DNA of 64,000 nucleotides from the NCBI GenBank assembly GCA_017452945.1, contig JAFTLD010000015.1:15191-79190 (forward strand), given 5' to 3'. Shown one piece after another: positions 49,344-59,311 of this stretch. The stretch's first letter is position 1; each line of letters opens with the position of its first letter. The notes under the pieces are model-generated. The model had not been told where the DNA came from, did no database searches, and worked only from the letters and a program-made list of their open reading frames with translations. This DNA is from Clostridia bacterium. GTDB taxonomy: Bacteria > Bacillota_A > Clostridia > Oscillospirales > CAG-272. The position numbers and the translations under genes were made by a program.

Positions 49344-52300
49344 ATGAAAAGACTTCTTGCAATTCTTTTGGTATGCGCATTTATCTTTTCCGCGATGCCT
49401 GTAATCGTATTTGCACAGGATGATGTCGATGCACATCAGGGTGTAAATCCGGTTGATGATCAGTGCGATTGCGACAGAAACACGCGTACCGGTGTGTATG
49501 TCAAGACTGTTGATCCCACTTGTGTATCCGTAAAGTACGAAGTGTGGGATTGTGACGAATGCGGCCTGCACTACTCTGTAGTTATCGGTCCCGCTCTTGG
49601 TCACTTGGATGAGCTGCAAATTTCTGTTACTGCTCCTACCTGCACTGAGCAGGGCTACACAACCTACAAATGTACCAGAGAGCACTGCGATCTGGTGTAC
49701 AATGATGATTATGTACCCGCTCTTGGCCACACCGAAGATGCTGTTGTAACCGCTCCTACCTGCACCACGGATGGTTACACCACTTACACCTGTACCGTTT
49801 GCGGCAACGTTGAGGTTCGTGATCCTGTTGCTGCTACCGGCCACACTCCTGTAACCGATGATGCAGTCGCTCCTGACTGTGAAAACACCGGTCTGACCGA
49901 AGGCTCTCACTGCGACGTTTGCGGCGAGATTCTCGTTGGTCAGGATGAAGTTCCCGCTCTGGGTCACACTCCTGCTGACGCAGTTGTTGAAAACAACGTT
50001 GATCCCCAGTGCGAAGTTGCCGGCTCCTACGATCTGGTAGTTTACTGCTCCGTTTGCGGCGATGAGCTCTCTCGTGAGACTGTTACTGTTCCTGCTACCA
50101 AGCATGACTACATCGTAACTGTAACCCCTGCTACTCACACCGCTCCCGAGACCGAGCACTACTGGTGCCAGGTTTGCGGCTATGAGTTCACTGCTGAAAC
50201 CGCTCCCGCACTCGGCCACGATTATGACGAGGGCGTTGTAACTGCTCCCACCTGCACCGAGCAGGGTTACACAACCTACACCTGCACCTGCGGTGACGTT
50301 GTTGTTACCGATTACGTTCCCGCTCTGGGTCACACCCCTGTAACCGATGCTGCAGTTGATCCTGACTGCGTAAACACCGGTTTGACCGAAGGCTCTCACT
50401 GCGACGTTTGCGGTGAAGTTCTCGTTGCTCAGCAGGTGATTCCTGCTCTTGGCCATATCTCCGGCCAGACTGTTATTGAGAACAAAAAGGCTCCTACTTG
50501 CCAGGAAGACGGTTCTTACGACGAAGTTGTATACTGCACCGTTTGCGGCGACGAGCTCTCTCGTAACACTGTAATCGTTCCTGCGAGCGATCTTTGCCAC
50601 GTTACCATCACCACCATTGATGAGGTTCCCGCAACCTGCGTTTCCACCGGTATGACACGTCAGCTGTGGTGCGTACTGTGCGAAAAGTTCGTTGCAGAGC
50701 CCTATGAGATCCCCGTTAATCCCGATGCACACAATTATACTTCCGAAGTAATTGCTCCCACTTGCACTGCTGACGGCTACACTCTGTACACCTGTGCAAA
50801 TGGCTGCGGTGCTTCCTACACCGATACTCCTGTTTCTGCACTTGGTCATGAGTATGATGCAGTAGTAACTGCTCCCACCTGCACCGTAGATGGTTACACC
50901 ACCTACACCTGCTCCGTATGCGGCGACACTTATGTTGACGATATCGTTGCAGCACCCGGCCACGCCATCACTAATCATGATGCTAAGGCTCCCACCTGCA
51001 CCGAAATCGGTTGGGATGCATATGATACCTGCGATGTATGTGACTACACCACCTATGTAGAAAAGGCTGCACTCGGCCACACCTACGAGAGAACCGAGGG
51101 TGTTGTATATGCAACCTGCACCACCGGCGGCTATGACGTTTGCCTGTGCTCCGTTTGCGAACAGCTCTATAAGACCAACTTTACCGAGGCTAAGGGCCAC
51201 ACTGCAGGTGATGTTGTTGTTGAAAACAACGTAGCTCCCGATTGCGTAAACGACGGTTCTTATGACAACGTTGTTTACTGCACCGTTTGCGGCGCAGAAC
51301 TCAGCCGCGAGACCATTACCGTTGAAGCTCTGGGCCACACCCCTGTAACCGATGAAGCAGTCGCTCCCGACTGTGTAAACACCGGTCTGACCGAAGGCTC
51401 TCACTGTGACGTTTGCGGTGAAATTCTTGTTGCTCAGGAAGTTGTTGACGCTCTGGGCCACACCCCTGTAACCGATGCAGCAGTCGATCCCGACTGTGAA
51501 AACACCGGCTTGACCGAAGGTTCTCACTGCGATCGTTGCGGTGAAATCCTTGTTGCTCAGGAAGTTGTTGAAGCTCTGGGCCACAACCCTGTAACCGATG
51601 AAGCTGTAGATCCTGACTGTGAAAACACCGGTCTGACCGAAGGTTCTCACTGCGATCGTTGCGGTGAAACTCTCGTTGCTCAGGAAGAGATCCCTGCAAA
51701 CGGCCATACTGAGGGCGAAGTTCAGAAAGAAACCACTGTTGAACAGGATTTTGATGAAGAAGGCTTCCACGATGAATTTGTTTGCTGCGTAGAATGCGGC
51801 AAGGAACTTTCCCGCACCGAAGGCGTAAGCGACGGCTACAAGAACGAGGAGATTTACTTCTCTTACGAAGCAACCGGTATCAATGGTGTTAATACCGCTG
51901 TAAACTCCGGTTACATTTACCTCAACGTTTACCTGAACGTTGAAACCGAGCAGGCTCGTCTGTGGGGCGCTCAGTTCCAGTTTGATTTCGATGCATCCAT
52001 CATCCAGCTTGTTGAAGTACAGTATCCTAAGACTGAAACTACTGTAGGTTTGTTTGCTTCTGCACAAGAAACTGACACTGCTAAAGCTAACGCAAATGGT
52101 AGCGTTGCTATCATTCAGGTTATGCCCGGCGATCAGCCCGACGAGAACGTTAAGTTCAATCAGGGCCAGTATTGGTATGCAACTCTGGTATTCAAGGTAG
52201 ACAATAATTCCTATTCGACTACTCAGAATGAGGTTATTGTTGGCTTTGACGTAAGCACATTCAAATTCGAGCGTGCTACTGAGAAGAATGAACTGGTGAT

Positions 52301-52559
52301 GACTCAAGTACCCGGTGACGGTTATGAGGCAAGCATTAAGGTAGTAAGACTTGGCGACACCAATGGTGATGGTGAATTGGACATTCACGACTCCAAGGCA
52401 TTTGCTGCTTGGTATGCAGGTGCAGACACTGAGGTTGAGTATAACGCTTCCATCGATATGGATAAGGACTCCCTGATTACTGCTCTTGACTACTATCTGC
52501 TCAATCAGGCAATCGTTCATAACGATGAGTATTTGGATTACCCCAAGGCTTCCGAGTAA
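49344..52559 (+). CDS. Secreted Cys-rich repeat protein with cohesin-like and dockerin domains
   Basis: 1071 residues, SD AGAAAGGAAG. Signal peptide 1-28 (VIVFA). Residues ~60-820 are ~17 repeats of ~38-46 residues that share two CxxC pairs and a GH(T/N/D) start: types [35 protein letters not shown]..., and [11 protein letters not shown]. Their four cysteines suggest metal-binding or disulphide-stabilised modules; family not named. Residues ~830-990 form a cohesin-like beta-sandwich ([22 protein letters not shown]). Residues ~1000-1065 are a type I-like dockerin with two full calcium loops, [12 protein letters not shown] and [12 protein letters not shown]. No membrane anchor: it is probably held to the surface through the dockerin, and the neighbouring gene product carries a cohesin. 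Confidence 0.88.
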   Translation: MKRLLAILLVCAFIFSAMPVIVFAQDDVDAHQGVNPVDDQCDCDRNTRTGVYVKTVDPTCVSVKYEVWDCDECGLHYSVVIGPALGHLDELQISVTAPTCTEQGYTTYKCTREHCDLVYNDDYVPALGHTEDAVVTAPTCTTDGYTTYTCTVCGNVEVRDPVAATGHTPVTDDAVAPDCENTGLTEGSHCDVCGEILVGQDEVPALGHTPADAVVENNVDPQCEVAGSYDLVVYCSVCGDELSRETVTVPATKHDYIVTVTPATHTAPETEHYWCQVCGYEFTAETAPALGHDYDEGVVTAPTCTEQGYTTYTCTCGDVVVTDYVPALGHTPVTDAAVDPDCVNTGLTEGSHCDVCGEVLVAQQVIPALGHISGQTVIENKKAPTCQEDGSYDEVVYCTVCGDELSRNTVIVPASDLCHVTITTIDEVPATCVSTGMTRQLWCVLCEKFVAEPYEIPVNPDAHNYTSEVIAPTCTADGYTLYTCANGCGASYTDTPVSALGHEYDAVVTAPTCTVDGYTTYTCSVCGDTYVDDIVAAPGHAITNHDAKAPTCTEIGWDAYDTCDVCDYTTYVEKAALGHTYERTEGVVYATCTTGGYDVCLCSVCEQLYKTNFTEAKGHTAGDVVVENNVAPDCVNDGSYDNVVYCTVCGAELSRETITVEALGHTPVTDEAVAPDCVNTGLTEGSHCDVCGEILVAQEVVDALGHTPVTDAAVDPDCENTGLTEGSHCDRCGEILVAQEVVEALGHNPVTDEAVDPDCENTGLTEGSHCDRCGETLVAQEEIPANGHTEGEVQKETTVEQDFDEEGFHDEFVCCVECGKELSRTEGVSDGYKNEEIYFSYEATGINGVNTAVNSGYIYLNVYLNVETEQARLWGAQFQFDFDASIIQLVEVQYPKTETTVGLFASAQETDTAKANANGSVAIIQVMPGDQPDENVKFNQGQYWYATLVFKVDNNSYSTTQNEVIVGFDVSTFKFERATEKNELVMTQVPGDGYEASIKVVRLGDTNGDGELDIHDSKAFAAWYAGADTEVEYNASIDMDKDSLITALDYYLLNQAIVHNDEYLDYPKASE

Positions 52560-52599
52560 TAGTCAATATACAAAATAACTTTGGAGGGTGTTAAAGAGA

Positions 52600-55500
52600 A
52601 TGCGACTTAAAAAACTGTTTATGTTTTTAGTTGCCGCTACTCTGATCGTTTCCGCCATGGCTCTTGCAGTCATGGCGGCGGACACCGAAGAAACCTTTGA
52701 GGTGGGGGTGACGGCTGAGACCGCCGCTCCCATTTCTACTTCTCCCATGATTATCAAACCGGGAGAGGAGGTTACGGTTCAGTTTAGCGTCAACAATAAT
52801 CCCGGCGTATCGGCCCTGTCTTTTTACGTAAAATACGATACGAACGCCCTGGAATATGTGAGTATGAACTCGTGTAATTTGTGGCAAGACACAATTACTT
52901 TTATCCAGGATGGTAAAATCAAGTACTATATGAATCCCAATGAAAACGGTGAGAACACCGCTGTTGGTGAGTTATTTGAGATTACTTTCCGCGCAAATCA
53001 AGAGTACTGCGGAACGACTCCGATCGAGATATCCCTTGTGAGCGAATTCGACTGTTCTTCGTTTGTGGGTGGATTTAACGTAGTTCCTTTCGAAGCAGAT
53101 ACTTTTAAGATTTCCAGCCATATTATCGATGTTGAAAATGGCATTGTAACCGATCCCACTTGTGTAACTGAGGGTTACACGACCTATAGCTGCACCAACT
53201 GTAGTGCAAATGAAATTATCGGCAACATCGTTGATGCGCTTGGACACACCGACGGTGAGCCTGTTCAGGAAAATGTCGTTGAGGCTGATTGCATCACCGA
53301 GGGTTCCTATGATAGCGTTACCTACTGTACCGTTTGCGGTGTGGAAACCGGACGCACGCTTGTTGTGATTCCTATGTCCGGTCACACGCCCGGTGAGATC
53401 GTTGTGGAAAACAACGTTGATCCCACCTGTACCGCTGACGGATCTTATGATAACGTTACTTACTGTACGCTCTGCGATGCTGAAACCAGCCGCGAGCACG
53501 TTACTGTTCCCAACCTTGAACATGCATGGACTGAGTATGATATAGTTCCTCCTACTTGTGTAACCCCCGGCTTGGAGGATTACATTCAGTGCCTGAACTG
53601 CGGTGAATACCTGTTTGGTGCGCCCGCGGAGATCCCCGCAACCGGCCACAAAGAGGGCGAAGCTGTTATTGAAAACAACGTAGCTCCCGATTGCGTAAAC
53701 GGCGGTTCTTATGATAACGTGGTTTACTGTACTGTTTGTGGCGAAGAAATCAGCCGCGAGAACGTTTTGGTTGACGCGCTTGGCCACACTGAGGGCGACG
53801 CTGTTGTTGAAAACAACGTAGCTCCCGATTGCGTAAACGGCGGTTCTTATGATAACGTTGTATACTGTACCGTTTGTGGCGAAGAAATCAGCCGCGAGAA
53901 CGTTTTGGTTGCTGCTCTTGGCCACACTCCTGTAACTGACGCAGCAGTCGCTCCCGACTGTGTAAACACCGGTTTGACCGAAGGTTCTCACTGCGAAGTT
54001 TGCGGTGAAACTCTCGTAGCACAGGAAACTGTTGCTGCTCTTGGCCACACTCCTGTAACTGACGCAGCAGTCGCTCCCGACTGTGTAAACACCGGTTTGA
54101 CCGAAGGTTCTCACTGCGAAGTTTGCGGTGAAACTCTCGTAGCACAGGAAACTGTTGCTGCTCTTGGCCACACTCCTGTAACCGATGCAGCAGTCGCTCC
54201 CGACTGTGTAAACACCGGCTTGACCGAAGGTTCTCACTGCGAAGTTTGCGGTGAAACTCTCGTAGCACAGGAAGTTGTTGCTGCTCTTGGCCACACCGCT
54301 GGCGAAGTTGAAATTAAGAACGAAGTTGATGCAACCTGCACCATCGAAGGTTCTTATGACAACGTTGTATACTGTGAAGTATGCGGCGAAGAACTCAGCC
54401 GCGAGACTGTTACCGTTGACGCTCTTGGTCACAATTATGAGGCAGTAGTAACTGCTCCCACTTGCACCGAGGACGGCTACACCACTTACACTTGCTCCGC
54501 ATGTGGCGACTCCTACGTAGCAGACACTGTAGCAGCACCCGGCCACAATTATGAGGCAGAAGTAACTGCTCCTACTTGTACCGAGGACGGCTACACCACT
54601 TATACTTGCTCTGAATGTGGCGATTCCTACGTAGCAGACATTGTTGCAGCACTTGGCCACGATTACGTTGTTTCCGGTGATTACGTTTGGGCAGAGGACG
54701 GCAGCAGCTGCTCCGTTGAAGGTGCCTGCGGCACTTGCGGTGACGTGACCACTGTTTATGCAAATATTAGCGATTTTGTACTCATTCCCGCAAACTGCTT
54801 GAAACTGGGTACTACTAAGTACACAGCAACCTTTACCGAGGCTTGGGCAGAAACCCAGACCAAGGAAGTTGTTGATATTGAAATCAATCCCAATAACCAT
54901 AAGACTCCCAATGTATACATCTATACGATGAATGCAGACGGCTCTCAGACCAAGAGATATGCATGCTGCGAGGCTGCTATCGCTACCTACAGAGCTGAGA
55001 TTGAGGGTCTTGACGGTGTTACCGTTGAAAACGTTGGCGGCAAGCAGGAGATCATCTCCGCGCTGCAGGATCAGGTTCTGATCCTCAACGGCGACGTTGT
55101 AAGCATTGAGTATGTGAATGTTTCTCTGCTGATTAAGGACGGAGACAAATTCGTTCCTGCAGGTGTGGATCAGTTCGATGAAAACGGTAAGATGAAGATC
55201 TATATCCCGATTTCCGATACGATCGATACCAGCAAATTCAGCTTCTACATCATCCACATGTTCGCAACCGATGCATTTGGCAATACGGTTGGCGATACCG
55301 AGTACTTCTCCACCGAGGACGGAACGATCGAGATCGTTGACGGTATGCTGGTGGTTGACGTAACCGGTCTGTCCCCCATGGCTATCGGCTACATTTGTGC
55401 TGATGACCATTTCGATACCGATACCGATGGTGATCACAACTGTGATTACTGTGGCGCTCTGAACGTAACCGAGCACGATTACCAGGGCGTTGTGACCGAT

Positions 55501-57414
55501 CCCACCTGCACCACGGATGGTTACACCACTTACACCTGTAACTGTGGTGACACTTACGTAGCAGACGAAGTAAAGGCATTCGACCACAAGGATGAAGATA
55601 AGGATCACGTTTGTGACAACAACTGTGGCGTATATCAAGGCACTCACGCAGATGCTGGCAAGGATCACGCATGTGATTACGGTTGCGATGAAGCAATAGG
55701 CGTATGCGAAGACAAGGATCTTGACCATGATTGCGACTACGGTTGTGACAAGGTATACGGCACTCATGCAGATGCTGATCTGGATCACGCATGTGATTAC
55801 GGTTGCAACGAAGCAATTGGTACTCACGCAGATACCGATCTGGATCACGCATGTGATTACGGTTGTGATATAGCAATCGGCGTATGCGAAGACAAGGATC
55901 TTGACCATGATTGCGACTACGGTTGCGACAAGGTATACGGCACTCACGCAGATGCTGATCTGGATCACGCATGTGATTACGGTTGTGATGTAGCAATCGG
56001 CGTATGCGAAGACAAGGATCTTGACCATGATTGCGACTACGGTTGCGATAAGGTATACGGTACTCACGCAGATGCTGATCTGGATCACGCATGTGACTAT
56101 TGTGGTCAGACTATGTCTCAGTGTTCTGATGTTACCGGTGACAATGATCACAACTGCGATCTCTGCGGTAAGGAAGGGTTCACTGCTTGTATCGATGACA
56201 ATCACGATAACGTTTGTGACGAGTGTGGCGTAGTAGGCGTATGCAAGCACGAATGGGTTGACGCAACTTGCACCACTCCCAAGACCTGCTCTGTATGTGG
56301 CTCTACTGATGGCAACACACTTCCTCACACCGAGGGTGAAGTTGTTGTAGAAAACGAAGTTGATGCAACCTGCACCGCAACCGGCTCTTACGATAACGTT
56401 GTATACTGCACCGAGTGTGGTGGAGAACTCAGCCGTGAGACCGTTACCGTTGAGATGATTCCTCATACCGAGGGTGAAGTTGTTGTTGAGAACACAGTTG
56501 ATGCAACCTGCACTGCAACCGGCTCTTACGATAACGTTGTATACTGCACCGAGTGTGAAGCAGAGCTCAGCCGCGAGACCGTTACCGTTGAGATGATTCC
56601 TCATACCGAAGTAGTTGACGCAGCAGTAGCTCCTACGTGCACTGCAACCGGTTTGACCGAAGGTAAGCACTGCTCCGTATGTAATGAAGTTCTCGTTGCA
56701 CAGGAAGAAGTAGCTGCTACCGGCCACACCGAAGCTGTTGACGCAGCAGTAGCTCCTACTTGCACTGCAACCGGTCTGACTGAAGGTAAGCACTGCTCCG
56801 TATGTAACGAAGTTCTCGTTGCACAGGAAGAGGTTGCAGCTCTTGGTCACACCGAGGTTGTGGAAGCTGCAGTAGCAGCAACCTGCACCAAGGAAGGTAG
56901 CACCGAAGGCAAGACTTGCTCCGTATGTAACGAAGTTCTTGTTGCAAAGGAAGTAGTACCTGCTCTTGGACATAAGTGGGATAACGATTGCGATAACGCT
57001 TGCAACGTTTGTGACGAGAAGAGAACTGTACCGGATCACGTTTACGGTGATTGGGTAGTGGTTGAAAAGCCCGACGCGAACTCCACAGGCAAGCAGGAGC
57101 GCACATGTACCGTTTGCGGATACAAGGAAACCGAAGAGCTTCCCATGACCGTTTCCGTTGGTGCATGGATCGCCATCATTGCTGTAATCGTACTCATTTT
57201 GGGCGGTGCCGGCTTTGCCGTTTACTGGTTCTTGATCAGAAAGAAGAACGCTCCTGCTGCTCCCGATGCAGAAGGAGAGGTTCCCGCATCTGACGAAGCT
57301 CAGGAAACTGATGAAACTCAGGAAACTGAAGAAGCTCAGGAAACTGAAGAAGCTCAGGAAACTGAAGAAGCTCAGGAAACTGAAGAACCTCAGACTCCGG
57401 ACGAACCCCAATAA
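52600..57414 (+). CDS. Membrane-anchored giant Cys-rich repeat protein with N-terminal cohesin
   Basis: 1604 residues from the ATG at 52600, 12 bases after GGAGG; the GTG at 52588 touches the SD and is unlikely. Signal peptide 1-~27. Residues ~40-165 are a cohesin-type domain (PGEEVTVQFSVNNNPGVSALSFYVKYD ... GELFEITFRA). Then come many four-Cys repeats as in the upstream gene (three nearly identical 41-residue copies at DNA level), a beta-rich insert (~720-930), and eight 20-residue Asp/His/Cys repeats (~1013-1167, DLDHACDYGC type). More four-Cys repeats follow. A membrane helix at ~1520-1545 ends in RKKN, and a cytoplasmic acidic tail has AQETEE repeats. No LPXTG motif. Most likely the surface anchor for the dockerin protein encoded 40 bases upstream. 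Confidence 0.88.
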   Translation: MRLKKLFMFLVAATLIVSAMALAVMAADTEETFEVGVTAETAAPISTSPMIIKPGEEVTVQFSVNNNPGVSALSFYVKYDTNALEYVSMNSCNLWQDTITFIQDGKIKYYMNPNENGENTAVGELFEITFRANQEYCGTTPIEISLVSEFDCSSFVGGFNVVPFEADTFKISSHIIDVENGIVTDPTCVTEGYTTYSCTNCSANEIIGNIVDALGHTDGEPVQENVVEADCITEGSYDSVTYCTVCGVETGRTLVVIPMSGHTPGEIVVENNVDPTCTADGSYDNVTYCTLCDAETSREHVTVPNLEHAWTEYDIVPPTCVTPGLEDYIQCLNCGEYLFGAPAEIPATGHKEGEAVIENNVAPDCVNGGSYDNVVYCTVCGEEISRENVLVDALGHTEGDAVVENNVAPDCVNGGSYDNVVYCTVCGEEISRENVLVAALGHTPVTDAAVAPDCVNTGLTEGSHCEVCGETLVAQETVAALGHTPVTDAAVAPDCVNTGLTEGSHCEVCGETLVAQETVAALGHTPVTDAAVAPDCVNTGLTEGSHCEVCGETLVAQEVVAALGHTAGEVEIKNEVDATCTIEGSYDNVVYCEVCGEELSRETVTVDALGHNYEAVVTAPTCTEDGYTTYTCSACGDSYVADTVAAPGHNYEAEVTAPTCTEDGYTTYTCSECGDSYVADIVAALGHDYVVSGDYVWAEDGSSCSVEGACGTCGDVTTVYANISDFVLIPANCLKLGTTKYTATFTEAWAETQTKEVVDIEINPNNHKTPNVYIYTMNADGSQTKRYACCEAAIATYRAEIEGLDGVTVENVGGKQEIISALQDQVLILNGDVVSIEYVNVSLLIKDGDKFVPAGVDQFDENGKMKIYIPISDTIDTSKFSFYIIHMFATDAFGNTVGDTEYFSTEDGTIEIVDGMLVVDVTGLSPMAIGYICADDHFDTDTDGDHNCDYCGALNVTEHDYQGVVTDPTCTTDGYTTYTCNCGDTYVADEVKAFDHKDEDKDHVCDNNCGVYQGTHADAGKDHACDYGCDEAIGVCEDKDLDHDCDYGCDKVYGTHADADLDHACDYGCNEAIGTHADTDLDHACDYGCDIAIGVCEDKDLDHDCDYGCDKVYGTHADADLDHACDYGCDVAIGVCEDKDLDHDCDYGCDKVYGTHADADLDHACDYCGQTMSQCSDVTGDNDHNCDLCGKEGFTACIDDNHDNVCDECGVVGVCKHEWVDATCTTPKTCSVCGSTDGNTLPHTEGEVVVENEVDATCTATGSYDNVVYCTECGGELSRETVTVEMIPHTEGEVVVENTVDATCTATGSYDNVVYCTECEAELSRETVTVEMIPHTEVVDAAVAPTCTATGLTEGKHCSVCNEVLVAQEEVAATGHTEAVDAAVAPTCTATGLTEGKHCSVCNEVLVAQEEVAALGHTEVVEAAVAATCTKEGSTEGKTCSVCNEVLVAKEVVPALGHKWDNDCDNACNVCDEKRTVPDHVYGDWVVVEKPDANSTGKQERTCTVCGYKETEELPMTVSVGAWIAIIAVIVLILGGAGFAVYWFLIRKKNAPAAPDAEGEVPASDEAQETDETQETEEAQETEEAQETEEAQETEEPQTPDEPQ
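53920..54288 (+). repeat. Three tandem 123-base repeats within the cohesin protein gene
   Basis: Units start at 53920, 54043 and 54166 (GGCCACACTCCTGTAAC...), nearly identical at DNA level. The identity, including third positions, points to recent duplication or gene conversion and makes copy number likely to vary between strains. Confidence 0.9.
55641..56103 (+). repeat. 60-base tandem repeats coding Asp/His/Cys-rich 20-residue units
   Basis: Alternating units GTHADADLDHACDYGCDxAI and GVCEDKDLDHDCDYGCDKVY, about eight copies. DNA identity is high. Each unit has a D-x-D-x-D-H-x-C-D-Y-G-C-D core with the look of a metal-binding loop. Confidence 0.9.
57295..57395 (+). repeat. Short tandem repeat coding the acidic C-terminal tail
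   Basis: GAAGCTCAGGAAACT-type 18-base units coding AQETEE, five to six copies, at the very end of the cohesin protein gene. Confidence 0.85.
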
Positions 57415-57432
57415 CGCAACTTAAATAACAAT

Positions 57433-57468
57433 AAAGCCATTACGGTTCTTTGGAACCGTAATGGCTTT
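57433..57468. terminator. Terminator after the cohesin protein gene
   Basis: AAAGCCATTACGGTTC, loop TTTG, GAACCGTAATGGCTTT: perfect 16-bp stem, CCTTTTG after. Confidence 0.95.
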
Positions 57469-57490
57469 CCTTTTGAAACAAGCAAAAAGC

Positions 57491-57520
57491 GGCGAGATAC
57501 CCCATGCGGAGCATCTCGCC
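57491..57520 (-). terminator. Terminator of the nagZ operon
   Basis: On the minus strand GGCGAGAT ... ATCTCGCC, then GCTTTTTGC. It ends the operon whose last stop codon is at 57534. Confidence 0.75.
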
Positions 57521-57533
57521 TTTTGATGATTGA

Positions 57534-58544
57534 TCATACGTATTTTGATGAGATGCGGCTCTTGAGCGTCAGTATGCGTCGTACGGCAGCATCGATCATT
57601 TCCTCGGGGATGGTACCGTCTAAAACAGCTTCCAGCACAGCAGGATATTGCTTTTGATAAGAGGTGCAGCAAAGCAAGTCGTTGCCGGAAAGCACCGCCT
57701 GAACGGCAGACGCGCGATCGCCCGTGTAAAGCGTAATGGCATTCATGTCGAGCGAATCGGTCATAATCAAGCCGTCAAAGCCCATTTGTTCACGTAAAAG
57801 CTTATGCACAGCGGGAGAGAGCGAGGCGGGAATATCGGGATCCATACAGGAAACGATGTTATGTGCTACCATGACAACCGGAGCGCCCGCTGCGATGCCT
57901 GCTCGGAAGGGGGCAAGGTCAAAGGATAGGAAGGTATCGAGATCGCGGTCGTCATGTGCGATCGAGGTGTGGGTATCCACGTTGTCGCCATAGCCGGGGA
58001 AATGCTTGAGGCTTCCGATCATGCCGTGCTCTTGCATACCGCGTACAACTGATTCAATATATGCTGCAGTTTCGTTCGGATCGTGTGAGGCTGTGCGTTT
58101 GAAAATAAAGCAATCGGGGTTGCCGGACATATCACAGACCGGTGCATAGTTGAAATTGACACCCAGATCAAGCAGAAAATCGGATTTTTCACAAGCATCG
58201 GCATAGGCAGCGTCAGGGCCACCCGCTGCCATCAGCTCGCGGGGAGAGGGGAAGGGCTCGGAACGGAACGCGGGATATTTCGAAGCACGCACGACCCCTC
58301 CGCCCTCTTCGTCTGCTGCGATAAACATGGGAATGGGGGATGCTGCCTGATAAGAAGCAAGTAATGCGCGCATATCATTCGGCGTGCGGTTTGCGAAATC
58401 CACTGCATACAGCGTAAAGCCGCCAATGTGATAATCGGTCACAGCCTGCATGGCGAGGTCGTCATCCTGTGGACGGCGCACCACGAACATCTGACCAACC
58501 TTTTGCTCCAGTGAAAGAGAAGATAGCGTTTGTTCAATGTTCAT
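57534..58544 (-). CDS. nagZ: Beta-N-acetylhexosaminidase, GH3 (NagZ type)
   Basis: 336 residues, SD AAGGAG, no signal peptide, so cytosolic. GH3 barrel with FIAADEEGGGVVRA (substrate-binding loop), SLKHFPGYGDNVDTHTS (the KHFPG(H/Y)G...D-x-H motif with the catalytic His/Asp dyad specific to NagZ) and IMTDSLDMNAI with the nucleophile Asp. It removes GlcNAc from muropeptides during wall recycling. The last gene of an operon with a VanY-type carboxypeptidase 11 bases upstream, which supports a peptidoglycan role. Confidence 0.93.
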   Translation of the reverse strand: MNIEQTLSSLSLEQKVGQMFVVRRPQDDDLAMQAVTDYHIGGFTLYAVDFANRTPNDMRALLASYQAASPIPMFIAADEEGGGVVRASKYPAFRSEPFPSPRELMAAGGPDAAYADACEKSDFLLDLGVNFNYAPVCDMSGNPDCFIFKRTASHDPNETAAYIESVVRGMQEHGMIGSLKHFPGYGDNVDTHTSIAHDDRDLDTFLSFDLAPFRAGIAAGAPVVMVAHNIVSCMDPDIPASLSPAVHKLLREQMGFDGLIMTDSLDMNAITLYTGDRASAVQAVLSGNDLLCCTSYQKQYPAVLEAVLDGTIPEEMIDAAVRRILTLKSRISSKYV

Positions 58545-58555
58545 ATCCCTACTCC

Positions 58556-59299
58556 TTAATCCAGTTCGTTGAGGTATTCCTCCAGCGTCAGGCCCTGCTC
58601 ATAGATTTCGGTTGCGGCTTTGACCCCCACAAAACGGTAATGCCAGGGCTCGTAGGAATATCCTGTGATGTGTGTTTTATCCTTGGGGTAACGCAGAATA
58701 AAACCAAAGTGATGGGCGTTGTTCACCAGCCATTCGTAGGCGGGATTTTGTGCAAAGGTTTCGTCAAGGGAAACGTAGTTGATGCTGATCAGGTCGATCA
58801 CGTCTCCCGTATGATGCTCACTTGTGCCGGGAGCTGCCGAGTAGGTCAGCACGTATTCGCGCGCCTGCTGCTCAGTCCAGCCGGGATGCGCTGCCATTTC
58901 GTTTTCAAGATAGGTGTTGAACAGCGATTGTTGGTAAGCATATGAGCGATAGCCGCTGGTCACTACGATATCTGTATATCCAAGTGCGTGCAGCTCCTTG
59001 ATCAGCGCCTCTGTTGCCATGGCGGGATATTTGCGCAGCTGTACGTCCTTGCCATATAAGGTAATGGAACCGTCCAAGGATACCAGATCCGGTGGACAGT
59101 AGTGCTCGTTGGAGGTGTGCGTTTTGTTGAGCAGGACCAGATATTGCGTATCCTGTGTGTTGATGAATTTCTGATAAGGCTTCATATCAATCGTGTAATC
59201 ATAATTGGACAAGGCATTGTTTTGATTGTTGCATGCACTTGCAAGTAAGCAAAAGCACAGAAGAGCGCAGAGAAAAGTGATCAAGCGTTTCGTGGTCAT
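58556..59299 (-). CDS. D-alanyl-D-alanine carboxypeptidase lipoprotein (VanY/M15B)
   Basis: 247 residues. Lipobox LASAC (Cys ~23). Zinc peptidase motifs: TSGYRSYAYQQ (~115), SEHHTGDVID (~163-172; His and Asp zinc ligands), EPWHYRFVG (~225; catalytic Glu and third ligand His). It trims the terminal D-Ala of peptidoglycan stem peptides on the outer face of the membrane. Vancomycin resistance is not implied, as no van ligase or regulator is near. SD AAGGAG; between mnmM (12 bases) and nagZ (11 bases) in one operon. Confidence 0.93.
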   Translation of the reverse strand: MTTKRLITFLCALLCFCLLASACNNQNNALSNYDYTIDMKPYQKFINTQDTQYLVLLNKTHTSNEHYCPPDLVSLDGSITLYGKDVQLRKYPAMATEALIKELHALGYTDIVVTSGYRSYAYQQSLFNTYLENEMAAHPGWTEQQAREYVLTYSAAPGTSEHHTGDVIDLISINYVSLDETFAQNPAYEWLVNNAHHFGFILRYPKDKTHITGYSYEPWHYRFVGVKAATEIYEQGLTLEEYLNELD

Positions 59300-59311
59300 T
59301 TGTATAGCTCC

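Noticed and set aside
49305..52520. 1071-codon open frame antisense to the dockerin protein gene
   Set aside because: It mirrors the repeats of the sense gene; the sense codons in this phase avoid the reverse complements of stops. No SD, no recognisable domain, and the sense strand has signal peptide, dockerin and SD.
52972..57411. 1479-codon open frame antisense to the cohesin protein gene
   Set aside because: Same cause: repeated codons with few antisense stops. No start signal and a low-complexity Phe/Leu/Ser composition.
58556..59299. Vancomycin resistance locus
   Set aside because: Only a VanY-type carboxypeptidase is present, next to nagZ; no van ligase, dehydrogenase or VanRS pair.
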